DNA of 19,073 nt. Source: an uncultured Eubacteriales bacterium. Lineage in GTDB: Bacteria; Bacillota; Clostridia; Christensenellales; Aristaeellaceae. The position numbers and the translations under genes are program-made. The stretch's first letter is position 1; each line of letters begins with the position of its first letter. The DNA lies in contig UQEF01000057.1 in NCBI GenBank assembly GCA_900540045.1, positions 1-19,073 of the forward strand, in the 5' to 3' direction. The notes under the pieces are model-generated. The model searched no databases and had not been told where the DNA came from. It saw only the letters and a list, made by a program, of their open reading frames with translations. Of the stretch, positions 1 through 6,900 are shown piece by piece.

Positions 1-58
1 CCATCAAGACCCGGCATTTTTCTTTCCCAGCCGGTATCACCGCCTATTCCCATGAGCC

Positions 59-577
59 CTACATCCAATCGTCAAAAAAGTCATTTATCCATTCTTCGGA
101 ATCTAAGTCTCCAGAGGGCGAAGTAACGCGCACATTATTGATTTCACTCAAAGTGATTTCACATGATCCGCTTGCGTGATCCCCAACCAGTATGATCCTT
201 GCCGTACCATTGTCTAAATCAACGGAAGTGTTCTGTGTGTCATCACCTTCTAAAAGTGTGGTGATGTCGTTATCCTCGGAAACAATCAGCACTTTGAATT
301 TTCCGCTGGACAAATTTGCCGAAAGGTCAAGGGAAATAGAAGCATCTTCTGCGGCATCGAGCATCCAAATGGTGTCTTTCCCGTTGAAGCCTTGAAAGTC
401 TCTTTTCAAAGAAGTGTCCGTACTTCCGGTATCTACACATTTTTGGTAGGTATAGCTGTCCTCGTCAGAAAGGATCAAACTGCGGTCATTATACGAGGAG
501 TTTCCACAGGCGGATAAGACCAACACAAGAGAAAATGCCAAACAAAACAGTTTCATTAGTTTTTTTATATTTTTCAC
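59..577 (-). CDS. Small lipoprotein, unknown function
   Basis: Encodes about 172 residues. A lysine-rich start and hydrophobic stretch end in a lipobox LSAC (Cys24), so it should be lipidated and held on the outer face of the membrane. The mature part is acidic and Ser/Thr-rich, with alternating polar and hydrophobic stretches that suggest a beta-sandwich. I recognise no enzyme motif. I chose the GTG start at 577 because GGAG lies 8 nt upstream; a GTG three codons earlier overlaps that ribosome site. The stop codon of the permease fragment directly abuts the same site (TAAGGAG), so the two genes were probably translationally coupled. This suggests an accessory lipoprotein of an ABC exporter. 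Codon use is AT-rich, unlike the hisF/hisH neighbours. Function is inference only. Confidence 0.75.
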   Translation of the reverse strand: MKNIKKLMKLFCLAFSLVLVLSACGNSSYNDRSLILSDEDSYTYQKCVDTGSTDTSLKRDFQGFNGKDTIWMLDAAEDASISLDLSANLSSGKFKVLIVSEDNDITTLLEGDDTQNTSVDLDNGTARIILVGDHASGSCEITLSEINNVRVTSPSGDLDSEEWINDFFDDWM

Positions 578-589
578 TGTAACCACTCC

Positions 590-724
590 TTACTCCATTT
601 CAGAAAGAATCATTCTTGGTTTCAACCGAACCACTGTGACCGCTGCCAGAAGCACCGCCAAAATCAGGATCAGCGCACCAATGCCATAAACCGCCGCAAT
701 ATCTGCGGAATGGATCGTTACACT
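590..724 (-). pseudogene. C-terminal remnant of an FtsX-like ABC transporter permease
   Basis: The last ~44 codons before the TAA at 592-590 read as a periplasm-to-membrane transition, one long hydrophobic helix (GIGALILILAVLLAAV), then a basic tail ending KPRMILSEME. That layout, ending in a 'P..IL..M' tail, is typical of the last transmembrane helix and C-terminus of FtsX-family permeases. The frame stays open upstream, but that part crosses the hisF terminator and the end of hisF and is arginine/proline-rich nonsense, so only the 3' end survives. Composition changes from AT-rich to GC-rich around 720-780, which marks the break. I see no start codon or ribosome site for an independent short protein. 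The family call rests on the tail alone and is moderate. Confidence 0.5.
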
Positions 725-779
725 AGGGCGGAGGAACAAGGCTTGTCGAAAAAAATCGTGCGGACGATCTTTCGCAAGC

Positions 780-813
780 AAAAACGCCCATGCGGTCGGA
801 AACCGCATGGGCG
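780..813 (-). terminator. Rho-independent terminator of hisH2-hisF2
   Basis: Perfect 12-bp stem (785-796 pairing with 802-813, arm CGCCCATGCGGT) with a 5-nt loop. On the minus strand it is followed by five T residues (780-784). It lies 36 nt beyond the hisF stop. A weaker hairpin, ATCGT-CCGC-ACGAT followed by T7, lies just downstream at about 749-768. Confidence 0.88.
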
Positions 814-849
814 GGCGCACAGCCGCGCGCCGAAAAAACGCCGGCCGCC

Positions 850-1626
850 CTATCGCGGCTGGTAGACCCCCAGCCGGCACAGCTCCTCCTCGGAGGGCAC
901 GTTGATGAGCACCGCTTTCAGCGGCCCGAAGTACACAAACAGGCTTCCCGCCGCCGCCGCGTGGGCGTGCCCCTCGTGAAGCACGCGCCCCAGGTCGGCC
1001 GCGTCCCGCGCGCCCCCGCAGGCGATGAGCGGCACGGACAGCCCGTCGGCAACGGACCGGACCAGCTTGAGGTCGTAGCCCTGCATCATGCCGTCGCGGT
1101 CCACGGAGTTGAGCAGCACCTCGCCCGCGCCCAGCGCCTGCGCGCGCTGGGCCAGCGCCAGCGGCGTTTCGCCCGTGGGACGGGTGCCGCCGGCCACCAC
1201 GCAGCGGTAGCGGCGGAGGCGGTCGAGCCTCACGTCGATGGAGGCGACCACGCTCTGCGATCCGAAGCGGTCCGCCAGCTCGCGCACCAGCTCCGGCCGG
1301 TCGACGAGGGCGGTGTTGAGAATCACCTTTTCAAATCCGATATGAAACAGCCGGGCCGCCTGCTCCACCGTGGTCACGCCGCCCCCGTAGGACAGGGGCA
1401 TGAACGCCTCGGAGGCGAGGTCCTCCAGCAGGGCAAAGTCCGGCCCGCGCCCCTCGCGGCTGGCCTGGATGTCCTGCACGCACAGCTCGTCCACGCATTT
1501 TTCGCTGAAGATCTTCACGGCGTTGATCGGGTCGCCCAGATAGTTGGGGTCCTTGAAACGGACGGTCTTGACCAGCCCGCCGTCGGAGAGAAGAAGACAG
1601 GGAATCAGCCTGGGACGGTGATACAT
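850..1626 (-). CDS. HisF2/WbuZ-type glycosyl amidation cyclase-like subunit
   Basis: A 258-residue (beta/alpha)8 barrel of the HisF superfamily. It matches the branch that works with HisH2 and an N-acetyl-sugar amidotransferase to make acetamidino sugars, not the histidine pathway. Signs of this are the start RLIPCLLLSDGGLVKT, where canonical HisF has CLDV (its Asp11 is Leu12 here), the DPINAVKIF segment, the SYGGG phosphate loop (79-83) and the ending AAAGSLFVYFGPLKAVLIN. The second canonical acidic residue, in the SID motif (Asp131), is kept. Its known partner role is to channel ammonia from HisH to the acceptor chemistry. The ATG lies 7 nt after AAGGAGG, which sits inside the 3' end of hisH, so translation is coupled. 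No wbpG/pseA-like amidotransferase is visible next to it. Confidence 0.87.
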   Translation of the reverse strand: MYHRPRLIPCLLLSDGGLVKTVRFKDPNYLGDPINAVKIFSEKCVDELCVQDIQASREGRGPDFALLEDLASEAFMPLSYGGGVTTVEQAARLFHIGFEKVILNTALVDRPELVRELADRFGSQSVVASIDVRLDRLRRYRCVVAGGTRPTGETPLALAQRAQALGAGEVLLNSVDRDGMMQGYDLKLVRSVADGLSVPLIACGGARDAADLGRVLHEGHAHAAAAGSLFVYFGPLKAVLINVPSEEELCRLGVYQPR

Positions 1627-1627
1627 C

Positions 1628-2242
1628 CTAAGCCTCCTTTACGAAGTTGCGAATCAGGCACATGCCGAAGCGGTGGCTTTTCTCAGGGTGAAACTGCGTG
1701 CCCCAGACGTTTCCCCGGCCCACGGCGGCGGGAAAGGGGGAGCCGTAGTCGCAGGTCATCAGCACATCCGCGGGGTCGTCGCAGACGGCGCGGTAGCTGT
1801 GCACGAAGTAAAACCGGGGCTCCGCCTCCAGCCCCGCCACCAGCGGGTCCTGCGGCCGCTCCACCGTCACATAGTCCCAGCCCATGTGAGGCACCTTCAA
1901 TTCCGGCTGGTCCTGCAGCCGGAAGCGCTTGAGGTCGAAGGGCAGATACCCCAGCCCCTCGCCCGGCCCCTCCTCGCTCCGGCGGCCCAGCATCTGCATG
2001 CCCAGGCAGATGCCCAGCAGCGGCACGCCCTGCGCCACCGCGCGGTCCAGCGCCCGGCGCATGCCGCTCCGGCACAAAAGCGCCATGCCCGCGTCAAAGC
2101 GCCCCACGCCCGGCAGAATCAGCCGGTCGCAGCGGCTCAGCTCCTCCGCGGTCCGCACGGCGGCGCCCTGCGCGCCTACCTTTTTGATCATGTTCAGGAT
2201 GGAACCGATATTGCCGATTCCGTAGTCCAGCACGCCTGTCAT
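1628..2242 (-). CDS. HisH2-type glutamine amidotransferase subunit
   Basis: A 204-residue class I (triad) glutaminase that hydrolyses glutamine and passes ammonia to its HisF-type partner. Visible motifs are the N-terminal LDYGIGNIGS, the oxyanion segment PGVG (44-47), the nucleophile elbow GICLGMQML with Cys79, and GTQFHPEKS with His185 and Glu187, so the catalytic triad is complete. I start at ATG 2242 because MTGVLDYG aligns with the normal HisH N-terminus; a longer in-frame start at 2296 would overlap the promoter. The stop is one base before the hisF2 start. Paired with an AglZ/WbuZ-type HisF, it most likely serves amidination of a surface sugar; histidine synthesis is less likely because no other his gene is present. 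Confidence 0.87.
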   Translation of the reverse strand: MTGVLDYGIGNIGSILNMIKKVGAQGAAVRTAEELSRCDRLILPGVGRFDAGMALLCRSGMRRALDRAVAQGVPLLGICLGMQMLGRRSEEGPGEGLGYLPFDLKRFRLQDQPELKVPHMGWDYVTVERPQDPLVAGLEAEPRFYFVHSYRAVCDDPADVLMTCDYGSPFPAAVGRGNVWGTQFHPEKSHRFGMCLIRNFVKEA

Positions 2243-2286
2243 GGCGACGCCTGCCTTTCGTTTCCAGCATTCTCGGGAACGGCAAA

Positions 2287-2315
2287 ACAATAGCATGTCG
2301 CGCCTGAAATGTCAA
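2287..2315 (-). promoter_or_regulatory. Sigma-A promoter of hisH2-hisF2
   Basis: On the minus strand: TTGACA (2315-2310), a 17-nt spacer, then TATTGT (2292-2287) preceded by TGC (extended -10). It is 45 nt upstream of the hisH start, so the pair need not depend on the nudC transcript. Confidence 0.75.
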
Positions 2316-2330
2316 CGCCCGCCGCGCCCG

Positions 2331-3161
2331 TCACAGCGTGCCCGTGCGGAACCGCTCGATCAGCTCCAGGGCGATGCTCACCGTGCGCCCCTGCGGCTCC
2401 AGCTCGCTCCGCCGGAACCAGCGGGCCTCGCTAAGCTCGCTCTCCTGCAGGCGGATGCCGTCATTCAGCGCCTCGGCCTGAAAGGCGAACATCTGCGACC
2501 CGCTCACGCCCCAGGGCTGATCGCCCAGGTAGCGCAGCGCGCCCAGGCGCAGGCCCACCTCCTCCATCACCTCGCGGCGCACGGCGTGCTCCAGCGTTTC
2601 GCCCACCTCCACATAGCCGGAGATCAGCGAGTAATGGCGGAAGGTGCTGCGCACGCTGCGCGCCAGCAGAATGCTGTCCCCGCGGGTGATGGCTACGATC
2701 ACCGCCGGGGCGATGGCCGGGTACACCACCAGCCCGCAGCCCTCGCAGCGCAGGGCGCGCTCCGCGGCGTCGGGCACGAGCGGATGGGCGCAGCGCCCGC
2801 AGAAGCGGTTGCGCCCGTACCAGGCCCACAGATGCCAGCAGGACACCAGCAGCCCCGCCTCGGCGTAGGGCAGGCTGCGGAAGATATGCAGCGGATAATA
2901 CCGAAGTCCCGCGCGCTCCGGCACCTGCCCGCCATGAAGCGGATGCGGGCAGAAGAGGGCGAAGCGGTCCGTGTGCGCCAGCTCAAAGGGCTCCATGCCA
3001 TCCGGCAGGGGCCGCACCTGCGCCCAGGTCGGAAGGGCGGGCGTGCCGCCGCCCGTATCCCTCAGGAGCACGCGCCCCTCCTCAAAACAAAGAAACGGGC
3101 TGTCGTCCCGCACAGCCTGGCGATCCGGCTGAACGGAAAAGGCGGGCTCTCCCAGCATCAT
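2331..3161 (-). CDS. nudC: NADH/NAD+ pyrophosphatase, NudC-type Nudix hydrolase
   Basis: A 276-residue protein that should cleave NAD(H) to NMN(H) and AMP; family members also remove NAD caps from RNA. The order of parts is NudC-like: a variable N-terminal domain, a zinc ribbon with CGRC (Cys121, Cys124) and CEGC (Cys139, Cys142), then the Nudix fold. The Nudix box runs from Gly182 to Leu204 with Glu188, Arg196, Glu197, Glu200, Glu201 and Gly203 in place. The NudC signature after the box appears as DQPWGVSGSQM, a variant of SQPWPFPxS. The first of two adjacent ATG codons is favoured because GGAGG lies 8 nt before it. Its promoter is separate from, and divergent to, that of the Wzz-like gene. 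Cytosolic. Confidence 0.88.
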   Translation of the reverse strand: MMLGEPAFSVQPDRQAVRDDSPFLCFEEGRVLLRDTGGGTPALPTWAQVRPLPDGMEPFELAHTDRFALFCPHPLHGGQVPERAGLRYYPLHIFRSLPYAEAGLLVSCWHLWAWYGRNRFCGRCAHPLVPDAAERALRCEGCGLVVYPAIAPAVIVAITRGDSILLARSVRSTFRHYSLISGYVEVGETLEHAVRREVMEEVGLRLGALRYLGDQPWGVSGSQMFAFQAEALNDGIRLQESELSEARWFRRSELEPQGRTVSIALELIERFRTGTL

Positions 3162-3196
3162 GCGTATGGCCTCCCTCGGCAGAAAAATGCCCTTTC

Positions 3197-3224
3197 ATCT
3201 TAGCGCGTTTTGCCGCTTTGTCAA
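3197..3224 (-). promoter_or_regulatory. Sigma-A promoter of nudC
   Basis: On the minus strand: TTGACA (3224-3219), a 16-nt spacer, then TAAGAT (3202-3197). It is 36 nt upstream of the nudC ATG. Its -35 box is only 9 bp from that of the opposite promoter. Confidence 0.65.
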
Positions 3225-3233
3225 TGCTTTTGC

Positions 3234-3262
3234 TTGCCAAGGCGGCGGCGGTGTGCTATCCT
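3234..3262 (+). promoter_or_regulatory. Extended -10 promoter of the Wzz-like operon
   Basis: TTGCCA (3234-3239), a 17-nt spacer, then TATCCT (3257-3262) with the TGC extension at 3254-3256. Transcription should begin near 3269, which rules out the longer reading-frame start at 3218. Confidence 0.65.
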
Positions 3263-3301
3263 AAGAAAGGTGGAATTTTGGACGTAAAAGGGGTGGAGGC
3301 C

Positions 3302-4609
3302 ATGCGCAAAGCCCTGCTGAAATGGCGGCATTTCCTGCCGTGGACGCTGCTGTTGTGCCTTGCGTCGGGCTGCCTGATGGCGGCCTATACCTGGGCGTAC
3401 GAGGCCGACCGCTACCAGGCGGTCTATACGCTCTATGCCGCGCCGGACGCGGCCGCCTCCCAAAAGGCCCCGCTGGAAGCGGCGCGCATGCTTGCGCGCG
3501 ACTGCCATGCGCTGACCTCAACCGACCGTTTCCGTCAGGCGGTGCTCGCCGCTGCCGCCAGCGACGGCCACACCCGCGCGGGGGTGCGCGGCATCGACGG
3601 CACCCACCTCATGGAGGTCGTGGCCATCGGGCCGGACCCGGCGTATACGGCCGGGCTGGCGAACGCCATCGGGCGCGAGCTGGTCGCCCGCGTTGAGGAC
3701 GAGCTGGGGGCCGTGGAGGCGCACGAGATCGCCCCGGCTGCGGCGCCCGCCGCCCCCTGCGGGCCCAATCGCCCCATGAAGGTGGTCTGGACGCTGCTGG
3801 CCGCCTTTGCCGTGGGCTCGCTGGCCGGATGTCTGCTGGGCTCGGACCGCCGTCCCCTGCACGTGAACGACCCGGAGGCCCGCTGCCTCGCCGCGCCGCG
3901 CATGGGCGCGCTGGCGGACTGCCGCCGGGAGGTCCGCAGGCTGATGGCCGATGGGAAAAAACAGCGCGGCGGCATGCTTTTGGACCGGGTGGATCGTTTC
4001 ATCAGGGAAAACGTGCGCGAGATCGCGCTCAAGCTGCGCAACGGCCTGTGCGCCAGCGGCCAGAGCGTCGCGGTGATCGCCGGGATGGACCGGGAGGGCG
4101 ACCAGGCGGTGCTCACGGCGCTTTTGTGCGGCGAGCTGGCGCGGCAGGGCTTCAGCGTGCTGGCCGTCGATATGGACGCAGGCCACGCGCGCCTTTCCGG
4201 GCTGCTGGGGGTCAGGCCGCAGGCCTGCCTTTCGGAATATCTGGCCGGAGGGGTATCGCTGCTGGATGTGATCGTCAAAACTCCGGAGCGGGGCCTGGCC
4301 TTCATCGAGGGCCTGCCCCCCGAAGGCGCGGTGGCGGATATAGCCGCCACCGCGGCATTCCGCTCCTTTCTCAAGAGCGCGAAAAGCCGGTTCGATTTTG
4401 TGATTTTGAACGCCGCCCCGGCGGGGTTCTGTGCCGACGCGGGCATGCTGGGCACGCTGGAGGGCCTAACGGTCCTGGCCGCCAGAGACGGCGCTTTTAC
4501 CGCCGCCGAGCTCAACGCCGTGATGACCAACCTGGCCGAGGACGTCCGCCTGCTCAAGGGTGTGGTGTTCACCATGGCGCGCCGCACCCGCTTTGATGCG
4601 CCCGCCTGA
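3302..4609 (+). CDS. Wzz/BY-kinase-like fusion with degenerate ATP site
   Basis: About 435 residues. Two membrane helices (~11-31 and ~159-180) flank an extracytoplasmic region of ~125 residues, as in polysaccharide co-polymerases (Wzz/CpsC). A cytoplasmic CpsD/CapB-like P-loop domain follows (~225-430). The nucleotide motifs have decayed. Walker A reads AGMDREGDQAV where PGEGKST is expected, so the lysine is Asp267. Walker A' VLAVDMDAG keeps both Asp. Walker B FDFVILNAAP has Asn370 where Asp is normal. There is no C-terminal tyrosine cluster. It is therefore probably a non-catalytic scaffold of exopolysaccharide or envelope assembly. The ATG at 3302 is preceded by AAAAGGGG at good spacing; TTG 3278, behind AAAGGTGG, is an alternative start. 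It is followed 26 nt later by the peptidoglycan-binding gene, likely the same operon. Confidence 0.72.
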   Translation: MRKALLKWRHFLPWTLLLCLASGCLMAAYTWAYEADRYQAVYTLYAAPDAAASQKAPLEAARMLARDCHALTSTDRFRQAVLAAAASDGHTRAGVRGIDGTHLMEVVAIGPDPAYTAGLANAIGRELVARVEDELGAVEAHEIAPAAAPAAPCGPNRPMKVVWTLLAAFAVGSLAGCLLGSDRRPLHVNDPEARCLAAPRMGALADCRREVRRLMADGKKQRGGMLLDRVDRFIRENVREIALKLRNGLCASGQSVAVIAGMDREGDQAVLTALLCGELARQGFSVLAVDMDAGHARLSGLLGVRPQACLSEYLAGGVSLLDVIVKTPERGLAFIEGLPPEGAVADIAATAAFRSFLKSAKSRFDFVILNAAPAGFCADAGMLGTLEGLTVLAARDGAFTAAELNAVMTNLAEDVRLLKGVVFTMARRTRFDAPA

Positions 4610-4635
4610 CCGGGCCGACCAAGGAGGAACCTGCA

Positions 4636-5754
4636 ATGGATCTGCTGAAAACGATTCTGGTGTATATGTCGATGGTCGTGGCCGCCTCGGTGCAGAACGC
4701 GCCGGACCCCGGCGCGATGCCCGCCTATGACGAGCCCACGCCCACGCCCTACGTGCAGGCGGCGCCCACCGCGATCCCCACCGCGACCGCCACGCCCAGG
4801 CCCACCCCCGTGCCCACCATCGACATCACCCCCAACCCCGAATACGGCACGCTGCAGGTGGGCGACAGGGGCGACGAGGTGCGCCGGCTTCAGGAGGAGC
4901 TGGCCCGGTACGGCTATTACGAGGGCGACATCGACGGCGTGTACGGCAACCAGACCCGCCGCGCCGTGGAGCAGTTTCAGTACCAGCACGGCCTCAGCGC
5001 CGACGGAATGGCCGGGCGCATTACGCTGACCGTGCTCTACGAGAGCAACCAGGTGCGCATGTCTCCGACGGCGGTCACGCCCGCCCCCTCCGCCACCTCC
5101 GGTCTGAGCGTGGCCCTCACCGAAACGCCCGCATCCGCCGCGCCCGCCGCGGCAACCGATACGCCGCAGCCCCCCGCCGCGCCCAGCGCCACGCCCGGCG
5201 AGCCGGCGTCTACCCCCACGCCCAGCGCCACGCCTGCCGCGCCCACCGCAACGCCTACCCCAACGCCTACCCCAACCGCTGTGCCCAGCGCCACGCCCGC
5301 CCCCTCGTTTGAGGCCATGACGGGCTATGGCATCCGCCTGGACGGCGCGGCGGAGGCGCTGGCCATCGCGGCGGAGGACGAGACGGAAGCGCCGCTCCTC
5401 CCGTACCGGATGGGGGAGGAGGTCTACCTGCCGCTGCTGGAGATTCTCCATGCGGCGGGAATCAACGTGATCGCCTCCGAGTCGGTGGAGGCGGACGAGT
5501 ACGCCTTTGCCATGAACGACGATATCATCCGCATCGCCTTTACGCACGACCAGTCCGGCGCGCCGGTGGGCCTTGAGGTGTACAAAAACAACGAAGCGCA
5601 GATCGTGCCCGTGCGCGACATCCGCAGCGTGGGCGACGTGCTCTACCTGCCCGCCGCCACCATCGAAAGCCTGACGGGCATCGCCGCCCAGGTGGACGAG
5701 GCGGCGCAGACGGTGACCGTCACCCTGCCCGCCGCGCCGGAGGAAGCGCAATAA
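4636..5754 (+). CDS. Secreted peptidoglycan-binding protein with CuAO-like C-terminal domain
   Basis: 372 residues. A short hydrophobic N-terminus (~5-18) suggests export or membrane anchoring. A Pro/Thr-rich linker (~33-66) leads to a PG_binding_1 domain (~73-136: LQVGDRGDEVRRLQEEL, then GVYGNQTRRAVEQFQ and GLSADGMAG). A second, long Ala/Pro/Thr linker (~141-245) contains TPTP runs and a short tandem DNA repeat near 5248-5275. The C-terminal ~120 residues, with EEVYLPLLEIL and DVLYLPAATIESL, resemble the copper-amine-oxidase N-terminal-like fold common in Clostridia cell-wall proteins. I see no hydrolase motif, so it probably binds cell wall and does not cut it. AGGAGG lies 8 nt before the ATG. 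It shares an operon with the Wzz-like gene, which suggests an envelope-assembly role. Confidence 0.78.
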   Translation: MDLLKTILVYMSMVVAASVQNAPDPGAMPAYDEPTPTPYVQAAPTAIPTATATPRPTPVPTIDITPNPEYGTLQVGDRGDEVRRLQEELARYGYYEGDIDGVYGNQTRRAVEQFQYQHGLSADGMAGRITLTVLYESNQVRMSPTAVTPAPSATSGLSVALTETPASAAPAAATDTPQPPAAPSATPGEPASTPTPSATPAAPTATPTPTPTPTAVPSATPAPSFEAMTGYGIRLDGAAEALAIAAEDETEAPLLPYRMGEEVYLPLLEILHAAGINVIASESVEADEYAFAMNDDIIRIAFTHDQSGAPVGLEVYKNNEAQIVPVRDIRSVGDVLYLPAATIESLTGIAAQVDEAAQTVTVTLPAAPEEAQ

Positions 5755-5775
5755 GCCCGAAAAACCCATGGAAGC

Positions 5776-5819
5776 AAAAGAATCCGCGCTTTCCCTCATT
5801 CATGGGGATGCGCGGATTC
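5776..5819 (-). terminator. Hairpin repeat copy 1, terminator of the SH3 gene
   Basis: A 10-bp stem (GAATCCGCGC 5780-5789 with GCGCGGATTC 5810-5819), partly continued inside. On the minus strand it is followed by TTTT. It lies 85 nt beyond the SH3 gene stop. It is 36/40 identical to the hairpin at 6771-6810. No T-run follows on the plus strand, so termination of the 4636-5754 gene by it is uncertain. Confidence 0.7.
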
Positions 5820-5904
5820 AGCATATCCGTAACCTATGGGGTATCATCCAGGCAAGCCAAGGCTGTTTTTTCTGCGGATGACATTCTGCCAAAATTCGTA
5901 TCTT

Positions 5905-6648
5905 CTAAGGCTTTGCGACAAATCCGCTTCCTCCACGCAAGCTGATCGCCAGAAAACCATTGAACTCCCCGATGATTGGATAAGTTGTTCCGCTGCTAAT
6001 CAGCCCAACGCGTTTGGAAGTGCTGGAGGGCATAGCATAAACCGGGGTTTCTCCATTCGGCGTAAAGTAGTCGGGATTGATGAGAACATATTCCTTCCGA
6101 ACCCAGCCGCTATAACGTTGGCCTTGCTCATTACGGTAAACGACATTGTACCAGGAGCCGCTTTCTTCAATTAAGGTACAATAAGCCCCATAGGTCAGGG
6201 TAAGGAGAACATTTGATGCGGCATCCGGATTCTCCCTTAACGAGAGGGATTCGCACAAGACAAAGCCCGAACCGTATCCATTGTACTCTTCGCTTGAATC
6301 ATCATCGAAAACGCTCATATGGATCCCGGTGATGGCATCGGGATTCATCACGATCCACCCCTGACGCACATAGCCATTTCTGTCCCAAAAAGAAATTCTT
6401 CCCCACTCTATCGGAACATCCGAATCATAATAGGAATCAAAGGTAGAACCCGCCTGCGTTACAACCCGTTCAATCAGCTCATATTCCGTTCCTTCATCCA
6501 GAACGGTCACAATTTGCATTTTCCGCCCGTCATCTGATACTTCAAAAACATCCGTTGGCTGTTGAAGCGTTTCGGCATGACAGGAGACAATACCGAATGC
6601 CAATGTGAGTCCAACAAGCAAAAAGACCGTGTATTTTTTCATCGTCAT
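5905..6648 (-). CDS. Exported SH3b-domain protein
   Basis: 247 residues. The N-terminus MTMKKYTVFLLVGLTLAFGI is a signal sequence, ending either in a lipobox-like IVSC (Cys23) or at a type I site after CHA. Residues ~30-120 are an unrecognised beta-rich region with Trp/Gly turns (FWDRNGYVRQGWIV). Residues ~128-190 fit a bacterial SH3 domain (LSLRENPDAASNVLLTL... GSWYNVVY...GWVRKEYV), and ~192-247 looks like a second, shorter one. Such proteins usually bind cell-wall peptides or glycan. Strong ribosome sites (GGGGAGGAGAGG) precede the start. Base and codon use are AT-rich, unlike both neighbours, and near-identical hairpins lie on both sides. This suggests lateral gain as a single-gene cassette. 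Confidence 0.75.
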   Translation of the reverse strand: MTMKKYTVFLLVGLTLAFGIVSCHAETLQQPTDVFEVSDDGRKMQIVTVLDEGTEYELIERVVTQAGSTFDSYYDSDVPIEWGRISFWDRNGYVRQGWIVMNPDAITGIHMSVFDDDSSEEYNGYGSGFVLCESLSLRENPDAASNVLLTLTYGAYCTLIEESGSWYNVVYRNEQGQRYSGWVRKEYVLINPDYFTPNGETPVYAMPSSTSKRVGLISSGTTYPIIGEFNGFLAISLRGGSGFVAKP

Positions 6649-6679
6649 TTCCTCTCCTCCCCTTTTTGCACAACCTTGA

Positions 6680-6697
6680 TGTCAACCTCAGTTGACA
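6680..6697. promoter_or_regulatory. Inverted repeat upstream of the SH3 gene, possible operator
   Basis: A perfect 7-bp dyad TGTCAAC-CTCA-GTTGACA, 32 nt upstream of the SH3 gene start. It could be a repressor site or an mRNA leader hairpin. No good -10 box with correct spacing was found beside it, so the promoter itself is unassigned. Confidence 0.4.
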
Positions 6698-6770
6698 ACA
6701 TCTATCTGAATAAACGAAACCACCCTGGTTTTTCTTTCCTGTTCGTTGAGGCTTAACCGAACAGACGGAA

Positions 6771-6810
6771 AAATCCGCGCTTTCCCTCCTTCATGGGAAA
6801 GCGCGGATTC
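6771..6810 (-). repeat. Hairpin repeat copy 2, terminator-like
   Basis: A perfect 15-bp stem (6772-6786 with 6795-6809) and 8-nt loop, followed on the minus strand by TTTTT. It is a direct repeat of 5780-5819 with 4 mismatches in 40. It lies between the hydrogenase operon terminator and the SH3 gene, so it would stop read-through into the latter. Confidence 0.75.
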
Positions 6811-6821
6811 TTCAACGTATC

Positions 6822-6852
6822 GAAAAAGTCCGGCGGCGGGCTTGCCGCCAGA
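6822..6852 (-). terminator. Terminator of the adhE-hydrogenase operon
   Basis: On the minus strand, TCTGGCGGC pairs with GCCGCCGGA (9 bp, one G-U) around an AAGCCC loop and runs into CTTTTTC. It is 48 nt after the last hydrogenase stop codon. Confidence 0.8.
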
Positions 6853-6900
6853 AGCCGCAAACGCCTGCGCCGAGGGGTGCAAACGCCCCGCCCGCCGGGT

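Noticed and set aside
1..53. Possible start of another minus-strand gene at ATG 53 running off the left edge
   Set aside because: Only about 17 codons are visible, the ribosome site is poor, and I recognise no family.
3218..3301. Longer N-terminus for the Wzz-like protein
   Set aside because: The extended start lies upstream of the extended -10 promoter at 3234-3262 and lacks a ribosome site.
5248..5275. Short tandem repeat as a phase-variation tract
   Set aside because: The repeat keeps the frame (12-nt units encoding Thr-Pro) and lies in a low-complexity linker, so slippage would not switch the gene off.
5848..5871. Possible plus-strand terminator (short stem then T6) after the peptidoglycan-binding gene
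   Set aside because: The stem would be only 3-4 bp with a very small loop, so it is not convincing.
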